Assembly (NCBI GenBank): GCA_017461445.1
Contig: JAFTXW010000018.1
Location: forward strand, 1-49,119
From: Oscillospiraceae bacterium
Lineage (GTDB): Bacteria; Bacillota; Clostridia; Oscillospirales; Oscillospiraceae
Length of the DNA stretch: 49,119 bases
Direction of reading: 5' to 3'
Made by a program: the position numbers and the translations under genes. Positions 21,211 to 29,457 of the stretch are shown here, piece by piece (position 1 is the first letter of the stretch; every line of letters starts with the position of its first letter). The notes beneath the pieces were generated by a model, which searched no databases, was not told the DNA's origin, and saw only the letters and a list, made by a program, of their open reading frames with translations.

Positions 21211-22890
21211 TTACTTGCCGGGTTTGAAGGAATCCTTCAAACTGACGGAGCGGTTGAACACCAGGTGTCCGGGAGCGCAGTCCTTGCTGTCGGGGCAGAA
21301 GTAGCCCAGGCGCATGAACTGGTAGGAGGCGGGAGCTTTGGCATCAGCCAGGGAGGCCTCCACCTTGCAGCCGGTGAGAACCTCCAGGGAGTTGGGATTC
21401 AGGCAGCTCAGGTAATCCTTTCCGGCGGCATCGGGATCGGGGTCATCAAACAGGTTGCTGTATTGGCGAACCTCGGCGTCCACGGCGGTCTCCGCGTCCA
21501 CCCAGTGGATGGTCGCGCCCTTGACCTTCCGGCCGTCGGCGGGGTCACCGCCCCGGGATTCGGGATCGTAGGTAGCCAGAACCTCGGTGACATTGCCGTT
21601 CTCATCGGTAACACAGCCGGTACACTTGATCAGATAAGCACCCTTCAGGCGGCACTCGGGGCCATCGGGATACAGCCGCTTGTACTTGGGGATGGGCTGT
21701 GCCAGGAAGTCGTCAGCCTCGATCCACAGGTTCCGGGAGAAGGTGACCTCACGGGTGCCTGCCTCGGGATCGTTGGGATTGTTTTCCACGACCATGGTCT
21801 CGGACTGGCCCTCGGGATAGTTGGTGATGGTCAGCTTCACAGGCTTCAGAACCGCCATGACACGCTGGGCGGTCTCGTTCAGATCCTCCCGCAGGCAGAA
21901 CTCCAGGAAAGCGTAGGGGATGGTGTTGGGGGACTTGGCAACGCCCACACGCTCACAGAAGTTGCGGATGGACTTGGGGGTGTAGCCACGGCGGCGCAGG
22001 CCGCAGAGGGTAGGCATCCGGGGATCGTCCCAGCCGGACACATAGCCGTTCTCCACCAGATTTCTCAGCTTCCGCTTGGAGAGAACCGTGTGATCGATGC
22101 CCAGACGGGCAAACTCGATCTGCCGGGGCTGGTGGGGCACGGACACATTTTCCACCACCCAGTTGTACAGGGGACGGTGGTTCTCAAACTCCAGGGAGCA
22201 CAGGGAGTGGGTGATGCCCTCCAGAGCGTCCTGGATGGGGTGGGCGAAGTCGTACATGGGGTAGATGCACCACTTGTCCCCCTGGCGGTGATGGTGCATG
22301 TGGCGGATACGGTAGATGACGGGGTCGCGCATATTGAAGTTGCCGGAGGCCAGGTCGATCTTGGCCCGCAGGGTGTACTTGTTGTCCTCAAATTCACCGG
22401 CGCGCATCCGGGCGAACAGATCCAGGCTCTCCTCAATGGGACGATCCCGGTAGGGGGAGATGGCGGGGGTGTTCAGGTCGCCCCGGTACTCCTTGAACTG
22501 CTCGGGGGTCAGCTCGCAGACATAGGCCAGGCCATTCTTAATGAGCTCCACGGCATACTCGTAGTCCTTCTCGAAGTAGTCGGAGCCGTAGAAGAAGCGG
22601 TCGCCCCAGTCGAAGCCCAGCCAGTGGATATCCTCCTTGATGGCCTCCACGAACTCCACATCTTCCTTGGTGGGGTTGGTGTCGTCCATACGGAGGTTGC
22701 ACATGCCGTTATACTTTTCCGCGGTGCCGAAGTCGATGATCAGAGCCTTGCAGTGGCCGATATGCAGGTAGCCGTTGGGCTCGGGAGGAAACCGGGTGTG
22801 GACGGTCTTGCCGGCGTAGCGGCCGCCCTCGGCGATGTCCTCATCGATAAACGCGTGGATGAAATTTTTGCTTTCAGTGATCTCAGCCAT
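21211..22890 (-). CDS. glnS: Glutamine--tRNA ligase
   Basis: This 559-residue class I synthetase charges tRNA-Gln. The HIGH-like motif PNGYLHIGH, the acceptor-binding RMDDTNP block and the KMSKS-like VLSKRKL are present, followed by the beta-barrel anticodon domain. Length is as for bacterial GlnRS, with no added YqeY domain. Many Firmicutes lack GlnRS and use misacylation with GatCAB, so its presence fits the known transfer of this enzyme into some Clostridia. It has its own consensus-like promoter and terminator. Confidence 0.95.
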   Translation of the reverse strand: MAEITESKNFIHAFIDEDIAEGGRYAGKTVHTRFPPEPNGYLHIGHCKALIIDFGTAEKYNGMCNLRMDDTNPTKEDVEFVEAIKEDIHWLGFDWGDRFFYGSDYFEKDYEYAVELIKNGLAYVCELTPEQFKEYRGDLNTPAISPYRDRPIEESLDLFARMRAGEFEDNKYTLRAKIDLASGNFNMRDPVIYRIRHMHHHRQGDKWCIYPMYDFAHPIQDALEGITHSLCSLEFENHRPLYNWVVENVSVPHQPRQIEFARLGIDHTVLSKRKLRNLVENGYVSGWDDPRMPTLCGLRRRGYTPKSIRNFCERVGVAKSPNTIPYAFLEFCLREDLNETAQRVMAVLKPVKLTITNYPEGQSETMVVENNPNDPEAGTREVTFSRNLWIEADDFLAQPIPKYKRLYPDGPECRLKGAYLIKCTGCVTDENGNVTEVLATYDPESRGGDPADGRKVKGATIHWVDAETAVDAEVRQYSNLFDDPDPDAAGKDYLSCLNPNSLEVLTGCKVEASLADAKAPASYQFMRLGYFCPDSKDCAPGHLVFNRSVSLKDSFKPGK

Positions 22891-22936
22891 ATTTCAAACA
22901 TCCTCTCTTGTTGATGGGAATTTCCAATAATATGCC

Positions 22937-22965
22937 ATTATACCCTATCTATGCGGTTTTTGCAA
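22937..22965 (-). promoter_or_regulatory. Promoter of glnS
   Basis: On the minus strand TTGCAA (22965-22960), 17 nt, TATAAT (22942-22937). Confidence 0.85.
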
Positions 22966-23079
22966 CTGAAAATCCCGCCGGAATCTGCTTTTTCCCGGGC
23001 CGCCCCTGTGTGGAAAATGTACAGAGAATGGAAATTTATGAATTTAAAGAAAACAATTTAAGAAATCTTAAAATTATGG

Positions 23080-23108
23080 TTGTCATTTTGCCCGTCATAC
23101 GTTAAAAT
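23080..23108 (+). promoter_or_regulatory. Promoter of the pyrH operon
   Basis: TTGTCA (23080-23085), 17 nt, TAAAAT (23103-23108), 46 nt before the TTG start of pyrH. Confidence 0.7.
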
Positions 23109-23154
23109 AGGAAAGGATATGAAAACTGAAAGAATAGAGAAGGAGTGATCCAAG

Positions 23155-23877
23155 TTGTCTGAAATAAAATATAAGCGCATTCTGCTGAAGGTCAGCGGTG
23201 AGGCTCTTGCCGGTGACGCTCACAGAGGCCTGGATTTTACCATCGTCAACGCGCTGTGCGATTCCATCAAGACCTGTGTGGATATGGGTGTCCAGATGGG
23301 CATTGTCATCGGCGCGGGCAATTTCTGGCGGGGTGTGAAGGACGGTGCTGACAAGATGCAGCGTTCCCATGCCGATGCCATGGGTATGCTGGGCACCGTG
23401 ATGAACGCCATCGCTGTGGCCGATGCCTTGGAAAAGCACGGTGTGGACGCGCGGGTACTGAGTGCCGTGGAGATGAACAAATTTACGGAGTATTTCACCC
23501 GGGATACTGCTGAGCGGTATCTGAATGAGGGCAAGGTGGTCCTGTTCGCGGCAGGCACCGGCAACCCCTATTTCTCCACCGATACCGGCGCGGTGCTCCG
23601 GGGCGTGGAGATTGAGGCGGACGCCATCCTGATGGCAAAGAATGTGGATGCCATCTATTCCGCCGACCCCAACAAGGATCCCAATGCCGTCCGCTACAGC
23701 CGGCTGACCTACAGCGAGGCCCTGGCTAAGAACCTGAAGGCTACCGATATCACCGCCATGGCCCTGGCTATGGACAATGACATGACCATGGTCTGCTTCG
23801 GCCTGGACGAAGAAAACAGCATTATCCGCGTGGTACGCGGTGAAGAGATCGGCACCACTGTGAAAAACAACTTTTAA
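23155..23877 (+). CDS. pyrH: UMP kinase
   Basis: This 240-residue amino-acid-kinase family enzyme phosphorylates UMP to UDP. It has the N-terminal KRILLKVSGEALAG, the GAGNFWRG loop, the TGNPYFSTDTGA motif and the lysine-rich KNVDAIYSADPNKDP region. The start is TTG 23155 with AAGGAG at 23140-23145; no ATG fits. frr follows 14 nt later, the usual neighbour. Confidence 0.97.
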   Translation: MSEIKYKRILLKVSGEALAGDAHRGLDFTIVNALCDSIKTCVDMGVQMGIVIGAGNFWRGVKDGADKMQRSHADAMGMLGTVMNAIAVADALEKHGVDARVLSAVEMNKFTEYFTRDTAERYLNEGKVVLFAAGTGNPYFSTDTGAVLRGVEIEADAILMAKNVDAIYSADPNKDPNAVRYSRLTYSEALAKNLKATDITAMALAMDNDMTMVCFGLDEENSIIRVVRGEEIGTTVKNNF

Positions 23878-23891
23878 GGAGGATAATTATC

Positions 23892-24446
23892 ATGCCCGTG
23901 GATTTTAAGGATTATGGAAGAAGAATGGACAAGGCTCTGGACCATCTGAACGAGGAGTTCGGCGCAGTCCGTGCTGGCCGCGCCAACGCAAAGGTTCTGG
24001 ATCGCATCACTGTCGAATATTATGGCAGTGAGACCCCCCTGAACGGCGTTGCCACCATCTCCACCCCCGACGCAAGAACCTTGGTGATCCAGCCTTGGGA
24101 TACCAAGCTGCTGAAGGAGATCCAGAAGGCCATCCAGGTCTCCGATCTTGGCATCAACCCCCAGAATGACGGACGTGTCATCCGTCTGGTGTTCCCTCAG
24201 CTGACGGAGGAGCGTCGTAAGGATCTGGCCAAGCAGGTCAGAAAGTACGCCGAGGAAGCCAAGGTTGCCATGCGTAACATCCGCCGTGATGGCATGGATT
24301 ACGTGAAGAAGCTGAAGAAGAACAACGAGATCACCGAGGACGACCAGAAGAAGGCCGAAAAGGATCTGCAGGACCTGCTGGATAAGAACATCAAGAAGGT
24401 CGACACAGCCCTGGCCGCCAAGGAAAAGGAACTGATGTCCATCTGA
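23892..24446 (+). CDS. frr: Ribosome recycling factor
   Basis: This 184-residue protein works with EF-G to split ribosomes after termination. The sequence shows the usual two-domain pattern: the three-helix bundle at both ends, the GAVRAGRANAKVLDRITVEYYG block and the LVFPQLTEERRKDLAKQVRKYAEEAK stretch in outline. AAGGAGG lies before the ATG. It follows pyrH directly, and a long hairpin and an A+T-rich repeat separate it from uppS. Confidence 0.97.
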   Translation: MPVDFKDYGRRMDKALDHLNEEFGAVRAGRANAKVLDRITVEYYGSETPLNGVATISTPDARTLVIQPWDTKLLKEIQKAIQVSDLGINPQNDGRVIRLVFPQLTEERRKDLAKQVRKYAEEAKVAMRNIRRDGMDYVKKLKKNNEITEDDQKKAEKDLQDLLDKNIKKVDTALAAKEKELMSI

Positions 24447-24454
24447 GAGCTTAT

Positions 24455-24486
24455 TTTCCAAGGGGAGCACTTGCTCCCCTTGGAAA
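24455..24486 (+). other. Long perfect hairpin after frr
   Basis: A 15-bp perfect stem (24455-24469 with 24472-24486) with a 2-nt loop. It has no T-run after it, so it is more likely a processing or RNA-stability element than a full terminator. It directly abuts the inverted repeat that follows. Confidence 0.7.
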
Positions 24487-24603
24487 TAATGAATAGTGAA
24501 TAATGAAAAGTGAATAGTTACGGAATGTCCTTCGGATATCTTAAAAAATCATGGCAAAGCCATACAATTATTATTCATTTTTCACTATTGATTATTCATT
24601 ATT
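24485..24603. repeat. 119-bp A+T-rich inverted-repeat cassette
   Basis: The ends AATAATGAATA and TATTCATTATT are perfect inverted copies, and the 36-nt arms match at 30 positions. The middle has a GGAATGTCC-TTC-GGATATC-like hairpin and a 16-bp A+T-rich spacer. It has no gene and no clear target duplication. It resembles the low-complexity cassettes at 6893-7000 and 15589-15655. Confidence 0.7.
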
Positions 24604-24626
24604 AAAACAAGAAAAGGGGTGCGTTT

Positions 24627-25346
24627 ATGGCACTTACCAATACCAATAAGCCCGCGCCGCCGGAGCATATCGCCATCATTATGGACGGCAACGGACGCTG
24701 GGCCAAGCAGCGGGGCCTGCCCCGAACGGCGGGACATTCCGCAGGCGCGGAGACCCTTCGGCGCATTGCCAAACACTGCAACACCCTGGGCGTCAAATAC
24801 CTGACGGTCTACGCCTTCTCAACGGAGAACTGGAAGCGTTCCCAGGAGGAGGTCAGCGGTATTATGAAGCTGCTCCGCCGCTATCTGGAGGAGTCCCTCC
24901 GGGATATGGAGAAAAACCAGGTTCGCATCCGCTTTTTCGGCGACCTGACCCGCCTGAGCCCGGAACTGCAGCAGTTGTGCCGGGAGACAGAGGCTCGTTC
25001 TCAGGATTACAAGGTGCAGATGAATTTCTGCATCAACTACGGCGGACGGGATGAAATGGTTCATGCGGCCCGTGCCTTTGCGGCGGATGTGGCGGCAGGG
25101 ATGCGGAAACCGGAGGAGCTGACAGAGGATCTGCTGGCGACCTATCTCTATTCTGCTGACGTGCCGGATCCGGAGCTGATCATTCGGCCCTCCGGTGAGC
25201 AGCGCACCAGCAATTTCCTGCTGTGGCAGTCTGCTTATTCGGAGTACGTATTTATGAATGTTCTGTGGCCCGACTTTTCTCCTGAAGATCTGGACAGGGC
25301 CATTGAAGAATATCACCGGCGGAACCGCCGGTTTGGAGGGACATAA
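24627..25346 (+). CDS. uppS: Isoprenyl (undecaprenyl diphosphate) synthase
   Basis: This 239-residue cis-prenyltransferase makes the C55 lipid carrier for cell-wall synthesis. The catalytic IIMDGNGRWAK has Asp20; the FSTENWKR block, the MNFCINYGGRDE stretch and the signature DPELIIRPSGEQRTSNFLLWQ in outline are complete. AAAAGGGG precedes the ATG. It begins the isoprenoid/lipid part of the cluster; cdsA follows 6 nt later. Confidence 0.95.
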   Translation: MALTNTNKPAPPEHIAIIMDGNGRWAKQRGLPRTAGHSAGAETLRRIAKHCNTLGVKYLTVYAFSTENWKRSQEEVSGIMKLLRRYLEESLRDMEKNQVRIRFFGDLTRLSPELQQLCRETEARSQDYKVQMNFCINYGGRDEMVHAARAFAADVAAGMRKPEELTEDLLATYLYSADVPDPELIIRPSGEQRTSNFLLWQSAYSEYVFMNVLWPDFSPEDLDRAIEEYHRRNRRFGGT

Positions 25347-25352
25347 AAAGAA

Positions 25353-26168
25353 ATGAAGACACGAATCCTTACAGCAGCGGTGCTGGTACCCCTTCTGTTC
25401 ATCGTCGCGCTGGTACTGCCGAAAATGGTGGCCGCCGTCATTTTCTCCGTTCTGATGGCTATTGCCGCCTATGAGCTGCTGTACAGAACCGGGCTGGTGC
25501 GCCATACCCGTCTGGTGCTTTATTCCTGCGCCATGGCCTTTGCCGTGTCCATGTGGAGCTATGCCGACGCGATTCATGCCTATCTGGTGCTTCTGATTTT
25601 GGCATTTACCTTCCTTCTGTTTGCGGAAATGATGCTGGATCATGTGAAGGTGCGGATGGAAAAGCTGGGCCTTTGCTTCTATGCCGGCCTTGTTGTGCCC
25701 TTCCTGCTCAGCTCTCTGGTGCGGATCCTGACTATGTACATCGGCCGCTATGTAATCATGATCCCCTTTGTGGTGGCATTCTTGAACGATTCCGGTGCCT
25801 ACTTTGTTGGCCTCAAGTTCGGCAAGCATAAGCTGGCACCTGTGGTCAGCCCCAATAAGACCATTGAGGGTGCATTGGGCGGCGTTGCCACCGCTATGGT
25901 GGGTATGCTGATCTATGCCCTGATCATCGATCTGATCGCACCCCAGCTGACGGTTCGTTACGGCATCGCGCTGCTGTATGGTCTGGCCGGTGCGGCTGTC
26001 GGCATTTTCGGAGACCTGTGCTTCTCCGTCGTTAAGCGGCAGACCGGAATCAAGGATTACGGCAACCTGTTCCCCGGTCACGGCGGTGTTCTGGACCGCT
26101 GCGATTCTCTTATGGCTGTGGCTCCTCTCATGGAAGCGTTCCTGCTTCTCATGCCTATGGTGGTGTAA
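25353..26168 (+). CDS. cdsA: Phosphatidate cytidylyltransferase
   Basis: This 271-residue polytopic enzyme makes CDP-diacylglycerol, the precursor of membrane phospholipids. It has about seven to eight hydrophobic segments, and near the C-terminus the full family signature SVVKRQTGIKDYGNLFPGHGG (outline: S-x-x-K-R, K-D, PGHGG, DR-D), which binds CTP and metal. It lies between uppS and dxr with very short gaps. Confidence 0.95.
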   Translation: MKTRILTAAVLVPLLFIVALVLPKMVAAVIFSVLMAIAAYELLYRTGLVRHTRLVLYSCAMAFAVSMWSYADAIHAYLVLLILAFTFLLFAEMMLDHVKVRMEKLGLCFYAGLVVPFLLSSLVRILTMYIGRYVIMIPFVVAFLNDSGAYFVGLKFGKHKLAPVVSPNKTIEGALGGVATAMVGMLIYALIIDLIAPQLTVRYGIALLYGLAGAAVGIFGDLCFSVVKRQTGIKDYGNLFPGHGGVLDRCDSLMAVAPLMEAFLLLMPMVV

Positions 26169-26171
26169 ATT

Positions 26172-27320
26172 ATGGTAAAATGTGTCAGTGTGCTCGGCTC
26201 CACCGGCTCCATTGGCCGGCAGAGCCTGGATATCATCAGCCGTCTCCCGGAAATTCGGGTGGCGGCTTTGACTGCGGGTACCAGCGTGGAACGCATGGCC
26301 CAGCAGTGCCGGGAATTTAAGCCCAAATTGGCTGTTATGGCTACCCAGGAGGCGGCAGAAAAGCTGTCTGAACAGATTAAAGATCTTCCCATCCGGGTAA
26401 GCTGGGGAGAAGCGGGACTCATTGAGGCCGCGACCATTGCGGATGCCGACTGCATCATTACCGCTGTGGTGGGTATGGTTGGCCTGAAGCCGACGCTTGC
26501 GGCGATCCGTGCCAAAAAGCGCATTGGTCTTGCCAATAAGGAGACCCTGGTCTGTGCCGGTGAGATCGTCATGGCGGAAGCGGAGAAATACGGTGTGGAG
26601 ATCATCCCTGTGGACTCCGAGCATTCCGCCATCTTCCAGTGCCTTATGGGCAGCGAAGAGAAACGTGAGGTGAAGCGGCTGATCCTAACTTGCTCTGGCG
26701 GCCCCTTCTTCGGCATGACCCGGGAGCAGCTGCAAACGGTCACAAAAGCCGATGCCCTGCGTCATCCTAATTGGAAGATGGGTGCAAAGATCACCGTGGA
26801 CTGCGCCACCCTGATGAACAAGGGACTTGAAGTGATTGAGGCAATGCGGCTCTACCGGATGCCCCTGGAACAGGTGGATGTGGTGATCCACCGTCAGAGC
26901 ATCGTTCATTCCATGGTGGAATTTGTGGACGGTGCCGTTATGGCCCAGCTGGGCACGCCCGATATGCGCCTGCCCATCCAGCTGGCACTGACCTATCCCC
27001 AGCGGGTAAACTGCCCGGTGGATACCCTGGATCTGCTGACCTGTGGTGCGCTGACCTTCTCCAAGCCGGATACCGATAACTTCCCCTGTCTGGCTCTGGC
27101 CCGGGCCTGTGCCAAGGCCGGCGGTACTGCCTGTCCTGCCATGAACGGTGCCAACGAGGAAGCGGTGGCTATGTTTCTGAATGACCAGATCGGCTTCTAT
27201 GATATCTACCGGCTGGTGAATCAGGCGGTGGAAGAAGATCCCTTCCTTCAGAACCCCACTTTGGAGCAGGTTCTGGAATCTGACCGCCTGGCGCGGCTGG
27301 CGGTACGCAACAATTTCTAA
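26172..27320 (+). CDS. dxr: 1-deoxy-D-xylulose 5-phosphate reductoisomerase
   Basis: This 382-residue enzyme makes methylerythritol phosphate, the committed step of the MEP isoprenoid pathway. The NADPH-binding GSTGSIGRQSL is at the N-terminus; the catalytic VDSEHSAIFQ, the LTCSGGPF loop and WKMGAKITVDCATLMNKGLE are present. It starts 3 nt after cdsA. With uppS and ispG it shows that the cluster supplies isoprenoids for the cell-wall lipid carrier. Confidence 0.97.
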   Translation: MVKCVSVLGSTGSIGRQSLDIISRLPEIRVAALTAGTSVERMAQQCREFKPKLAVMATQEAAEKLSEQIKDLPIRVSWGEAGLIEAATIADADCIITAVVGMVGLKPTLAAIRAKKRIGLANKETLVCAGEIVMAEAEKYGVEIIPVDSEHSAIFQCLMGSEEKREVKRLILTCSGGPFFGMTREQLQTVTKADALRHPNWKMGAKITVDCATLMNKGLEVIEAMRLYRMPLEQVDVVIHRQSIVHSMVEFVDGAVMAQLGTPDMRLPIQLALTYPQRVNCPVDTLDLLTCGALTFSKPDTDNFPCLALARACAKAGGTACPAMNGANEEAVAMFLNDQIGFYDIYRLVNQAVEEDPFLQNPTLEQVLESDRLARLAVRNNF

Positions 27321-27332
27321 GCGAGGCATTCT

Positions 27333-28391
27333 ATGAGCGTTCTTTTTGCAATTCTCCTGTTCAGCATCCTGATTTTCGTCCATGAGTTGGGCCATTTTGT
27401 GGCTGCCAAGCTTTCCGGCGTACAGGTTAACGAATTTTCCATGTTTATGGGCCCAGCCATCTGGAAAAAGCAGGTGGGGGAGACCCTCTATGCCATCCGC
27501 TGCATCCCCATTGGCGGCTACTGTGCCATGGAGGGTGAGGACGGCGGCAGCGACAATCCCCGTTCCTTTGAAAAAGCAGCCTGGTGGAAGCGGCTCATCA
27601 TCCTGGCCGCAGGCTCCGCCATGAATTTTCTGGTGGGCGTACTGATCATGATCGCCGTGTATCTGCCTGCCCAGCAGGCCATCGTGCCTGTCATCGACAG
27701 CTTTGAGGCATTCAGTACCGTCACCGGTGAAAACGGCCTCAAAGTAGGCGATAAAATTCTGGAGGTGGACGGCGAGATAATCTACGTCCAGTCCGATTTC
27801 TCCCTGATTCTGTCCCTGAATCCCGGGGATATCCACGATCTGGTGGTGGAGCGTAACGGCCAAAAGGTAGTCCTGGACGATTTCCTCATGGAAAAGCATG
27901 AGGTGACCTATGAGGACGGTACGACCCGGATGCTCTACGGTATGAATTTCACCATTGCCGATATGTCCACCGCTGACCGCATTGCCTACGGCTGGGCCCA
28001 GTCTCTGGATACCATCCGCATGGTACGTCTGAGCCTGCAAATGCTGTTCACCGGAAAGGCTGGCCTTTCCGACCTGACCGGACCTGTGGGCATTGTGGAG
28101 CAGATGGCGACGGTTGCGGACAGCTCCGCTACCTGGGTGGACGCACTGCTGAATATGTTGTATTTCGGCGGCTTCATTGCCATCAACCTGGCGGTGATGA
28201 ACCTGCTGCCTATTCCCGCCCTGGATGGCGGCCGCATCCTGGGTCTTGCGCTCACCTCCGCCATTGAGGGCATCACGAAGAAGAAGCTGGACCCGAAATA
28301 CGAGGGCTATGTCCATGCAGGCGGTATGATCCTGCTGCTGGGCCTGATGGCCATTGTGTGGCTGAAGGATATCATTGGTCTTTTCCGATAA
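27333..28391 (+). CDS. rseP: RIP metalloprotease RseP (site-2 protease)
   Basis: This 352-residue intramembrane zinc protease cuts membrane regulators such as anti-sigma factors. The zinc-binding HELGH is at 17-21 in the first membrane segment, a PDZ-like region lies in the middle (about 120-190) and the third zinc ligand is in NLLPIPALDGGRI near the C-terminus. Length is at the short end of the family, with one PDZ domain as in other Firmicutes. The position between dxr and ispG is conserved. The membrane sensor at 1722-2483 is a conceivable substrate, but nothing in the sequence shows this. Confidence 0.93.
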   Translation: MSVLFAILLFSILIFVHELGHFVAAKLSGVQVNEFSMFMGPAIWKKQVGETLYAIRCIPIGGYCAMEGEDGGSDNPRSFEKAAWWKRLIILAAGSAMNFLVGVLIMIAVYLPAQQAIVPVIDSFEAFSTVTGENGLKVGDKILEVDGEIIYVQSDFSLILSLNPGDIHDLVVERNGQKVVLDDFLMEKHEVTYEDGTTRMLYGMNFTIADMSTADRIAYGWAQSLDTIRMVRLSLQMLFTGKAGLSDLTGPVGIVEQMATVADSSATWVDALLNMLYFGGFIAINLAVMNLLPIPALDGGRILGLALTSAIEGITKKKLDPKYEGYVHAGGMILLLGLMAIVWLKDIIGLFR

Positions 28392-28406
28392 AGAGAGGAA
28401 TGTTTT

Positions 28407-29444
28407 ATGACAAGACAGATAATCGTTGGCGGGATCCCCATCGGCGGCGGTGCCCCGGTGGTGATCCAGTCCATGCTCAATACCAAGACTACGGATGTGG
28501 AAGGCTCTCTCAAGCAGATCCGCCAGCTGGCTTCCGCCGGCTGTCAGATCGCCCGGCTTGCCGTGCCCAATATGGAAGCCGCCCGTGGCTTTGCGGAAAT
28601 CTGCAAGGAAAGCCCTCTCCCTCTGGTAGCGGACATTCATTTTGACTACAAGCTGGCGATTGCCGCTGCAGAAGGCGGCGCGTCCAAGATCCGCATCAAC
28701 CCCGGCAACATCGGCGGAGAGGACCGGGTGAAGGCCGTGGTGGATGTGTGCAAGGAAAAGCATATCCCCATCCGCATCGGCGTCAATGGCGGCAGCCTGG
28801 ACAAAAAGCTGCTGGAAAAGTACGGCCATCCTACTGCGGAAGCTCTGGTGGAGAGTGCTTTCGAGCATCTGGAGCTGCTGGAAAAGCAGGGCTTTTATGA
28901 TACCTGTGTGTCCATGAAGTCCTCCACGGTGCCTACCATGGTGAAAGCTGCCCGGCTGTTCCGCAGCAAGTGTGACTATCCCATCCACATCGGTGTCACC
29001 GAGACCGGCCCCGTGAAGCAGGGCCTGATGAAGTCCGCCATGGGTATCGGAGCATTGCTCTTAGATGGCATCGGTGATACTATCCGTGTCAGCCTGACCG
29101 ACGACCCCGTGGAGGAGGTTTATGCTGCCAAGGATATCCTGAAGGCCGCTGGCCTGCGGAAAGAGGGCGTGAATATCATTTCCTGCCCCACCTGCGGACG
29201 TACCCGCATCGATCTGATTGGCCTGGTGAACAAGGTGGATGACGCATTGAAGGACTGTCAGAAGCCCATTACCGTAGCCGTCATGGGCTGCGTGGTCAAC
29301 GGCCCCGGCGAAGCCCGGGAGGCCGACATCGGCATCGCCGGCGGCGACGGCTGGGGCATGATCTTCGAAAAGGGCCAGCAGGTAGAAAAGCTCCCCTACG
29401 ACGAGCTGCTGCCTGCACTGCTCAGAAGAATCGACAATCTGTAA
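28407..29444 (+). CDS. ispG: 4-hydroxy-3-methylbut-2-enyl diphosphate synthase
   Basis: This 345-residue enzyme acts late in the MEP pathway with a [4Fe-4S] cluster. The N-terminal barrel starts with IIVGGIPIGGGAPVVIQSM (in outline) and the C-terminal part has the cluster ligands in ISCPTCGRTR and MGCVVNGPGEA. Length fits the short bacterial form. It is the fourth lipid/isoprenoid gene of the cluster; polC follows 13 nt later. Confidence 0.97.
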   Translation: MTRQIIVGGIPIGGGAPVVIQSMLNTKTTDVEGSLKQIRQLASAGCQIARLAVPNMEAARGFAEICKESPLPLVADIHFDYKLAIAAAEGGASKIRINPGNIGGEDRVKAVVDVCKEKHIPIRIGVNGGSLDKKLLEKYGHPTAEALVESAFEHLELLEKQGFYDTCVSMKSSTVPTMVKAARLFRSKCDYPIHIGVTETGPVKQGLMKSAMGIGALLLDGIGDTIRVSLTDDPVEEVYAAKDILKAAGLRKEGVNIISCPTCGRTRIDLIGLVNKVDDALKDCQKPITVAVMGCVVNGPGEAREADIGIAGGDGWGMIFEKGQQVEKLPYDELLPALLRRIDNL

Positions 29445-29457
29445 GAGATACATTTAA

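Noticed and set aside
26685-28988. Minus-strand frame of 767 codons opposite dxr, rseP and ispG
   Set aside because: The G+C-rich codon use of the real genes leaves open antisense frames. Composition is His/Gln-rich and lacks motifs.
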